A DNA stretch of 5,964 bases from CAMBDR01 sp046597185 (GTDB lineage Bacteria > Pseudomonadota > Gammaproteobacteria > Burkholderiales > Burkholderiaceae_D), in contig JBKJLF010000623.1 of assembly GCA_046597185.1 (NCBI GenBank), forward strand, positions 1 through 5,964, written 5' to 3'. A model generated the notes under the pieces. The model was given only the letters and a program-made list of their open reading frames with translations, did not search any database and was not told the DNA's origin. Of this stretch, positions 5,748-5,964 are shown one piece after another; positions within the stretch are counted from its first letter, which is position 1, and each line of letters opens with the position of its first letter. Both the position numbers and the translations under genes were made by a program.

Positions 5748-5761
5748 TTGATCTGCATCAG
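5748..5761 (+). promoter_or_regulatory. Fnr/Anr-type box upstream of the metal ATPase
   Basis: TTGAT-CTGC-ATCAG matches the Fnr/Anr/FixK consensus TTGAT-N4-ATCAA in nine of ten defined positions. Its centre (5754/5755) lies about 40 bases before the start site predicted from the TATCAT box at 5783-5788, which is the class II activator position. Genes of the cbb3 oxidase assembly group, including ccoI/fixI, are classic targets of these regulators under low oxygen, so box and gene support each other. Confidence 0.65.
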
Positions 5762-5782
5762 CAGCGTGGGCGCATCTTCGCG

Positions 5783-5788
5783 TATCAT
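5783..5788 (+). promoter_or_regulatory. -10 box of the Fnr/Anr-dependent promoter
   Basis: TATCAT matches the sigma-70 -10 hexamer in five of six bases. Transcription would begin near 5795, leaving a leader of about 26 bases before the ATG at 5821. No -35 hexamer is expected in a class II Fnr promoter, where the activator occupies that position. Confidence 0.45.
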
Positions 5789-5820
5789 CTCGCCATGATG
5801 ATTTTTTTGCGCTTTTCTCC

Positions 5821-5964
5821 ATGTGGCCTATTTTCTCCCGTTTTTTACCTGCACGTCCGGCCAGCCCCAGGCTGAAGTGTTTCCATTGCCAGCTCACCAT
5901 GTCAGCCAGCCAAAGCGTTGAGGTGGAATTTGATGGTAGCCTGCGCCAGGTGTGTTGCCACGGT
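5821..5964 (+). CDS. ccoI: N-terminus of a CcoI/FixI-like copper-translocating P-type ATPase (partial, runs off the window)
   Basis: Only the first 48 codons lie in the window and the frame is still open at the edge. The peptide has CFHC at residues 20-23, a stretch VEVEFDGSLRQV and then CCHG at 45-48. This matches the small metal-binding domain (ATPase-cat_bd, pattern CxxC...F.G....CC.GC) at the start of CcoI/FixI-type heavy-metal P-type ATPases, which move copper across the inner membrane for cbb3 cytochrome oxidase assembly. The expected next residue is the Cys completing CCHGC. The start is uncertain: no ribosome binding site is visible before ATG 5821, but the other in-frame ATG (5899) would cut off the CFHC pair. 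The Fnr/Anr-type promoter just upstream fits the assignment. Another metal ATPase of the same N-terminal type cannot be excluded. Confidence 0.65.
   Translation, partial: MWPIFSRFLPARPASPRLKCFHCQLTMSASQSVEVEFDGSLRQVCCHG

Noticed and set aside
5472..5900. Minus-strand frame with a PTIK repeat
   Set aside because: The repeat peptide simply reflects the 12-bp DNA repeat, and the frame runs antisense to the DUF1176-like gene and the ATPase start.

Overview
The window looks like a bacterial chromosome segment, most likely from a betaproteobacterium (Burkholderiales-type). This is inferred from protein character: an unusual PAS-PAS-PAS-GGDEF protein, a DUF1176-like periplasmic protein, and the start of a CcoI/FixI-type copper ATPase behind an Fnr/Anr-type box. 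There are no rRNA, tRNA, CRISPR or intact insertion sequences. Base composition is uneven: the left signalling operon is of mixed composition, while the RNase and GH19 genes in the middle are visibly A+T-richer, as expected of accessory genes.

Left part (about 44-2690, minus strand): a two-gene operon. An RsbQ-like alpha/beta hydrolase with an intact Ser106-Asp229-His257 triad is followed after 12 bases by a soluble protein with an RsbP-like N-terminal PAS domain, two further PAS domains and an intact GGDEF domain with I-site. The operon has a good -10 box, a palindrome near the expected -35, and a hairpin-plus-T-tract terminator. In Bacillus subtilis the RsbQ/RsbP pair makes a signal molecule and senses it to control a phosphatase. 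Here the same sensing module appears to be wired to cyclic-di-GMP synthesis.

Middle (2654-4146): a divergent promoter region leads rightward to a secreted RNase T2 with all catalytic residues and an added C-terminal domain resembling the 'sunset' domain seen on other secreted nucleases. After it comes a gene-poor stretch. It holds a hairpin whose T-rich side faces the minus strand and a 48-codon open stretch without a normal start, which may be the 3' remnant of a lost minus-strand gene.

Right part (4061-5672, plus strand): a GH19-type peptidoglycan/chitin hydrolase with an N-terminal peptidoglycan-binding-like domain and no signal peptide. It overlaps by 4 bases (ATGA) a small exported four-cysteine protein related to DUF1176. 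A leaderless wall hydrolase coupled to a periplasmic partner is the layout of an antibacterial effector and its immunity protein, possibly of type VI secretion, although no secretion gene lies in the window.

Right edge (5673-5964): three perfect 12-bp repeats, then a near-consensus Fnr/Anr box at class II spacing from a -10 box, then the first 48 codons of a heavy-metal P-type ATPase (ccoI/fixI-like) that runs off the window. This is probably the start of a cbb3-oxidase maturation cluster controlled by oxygen.
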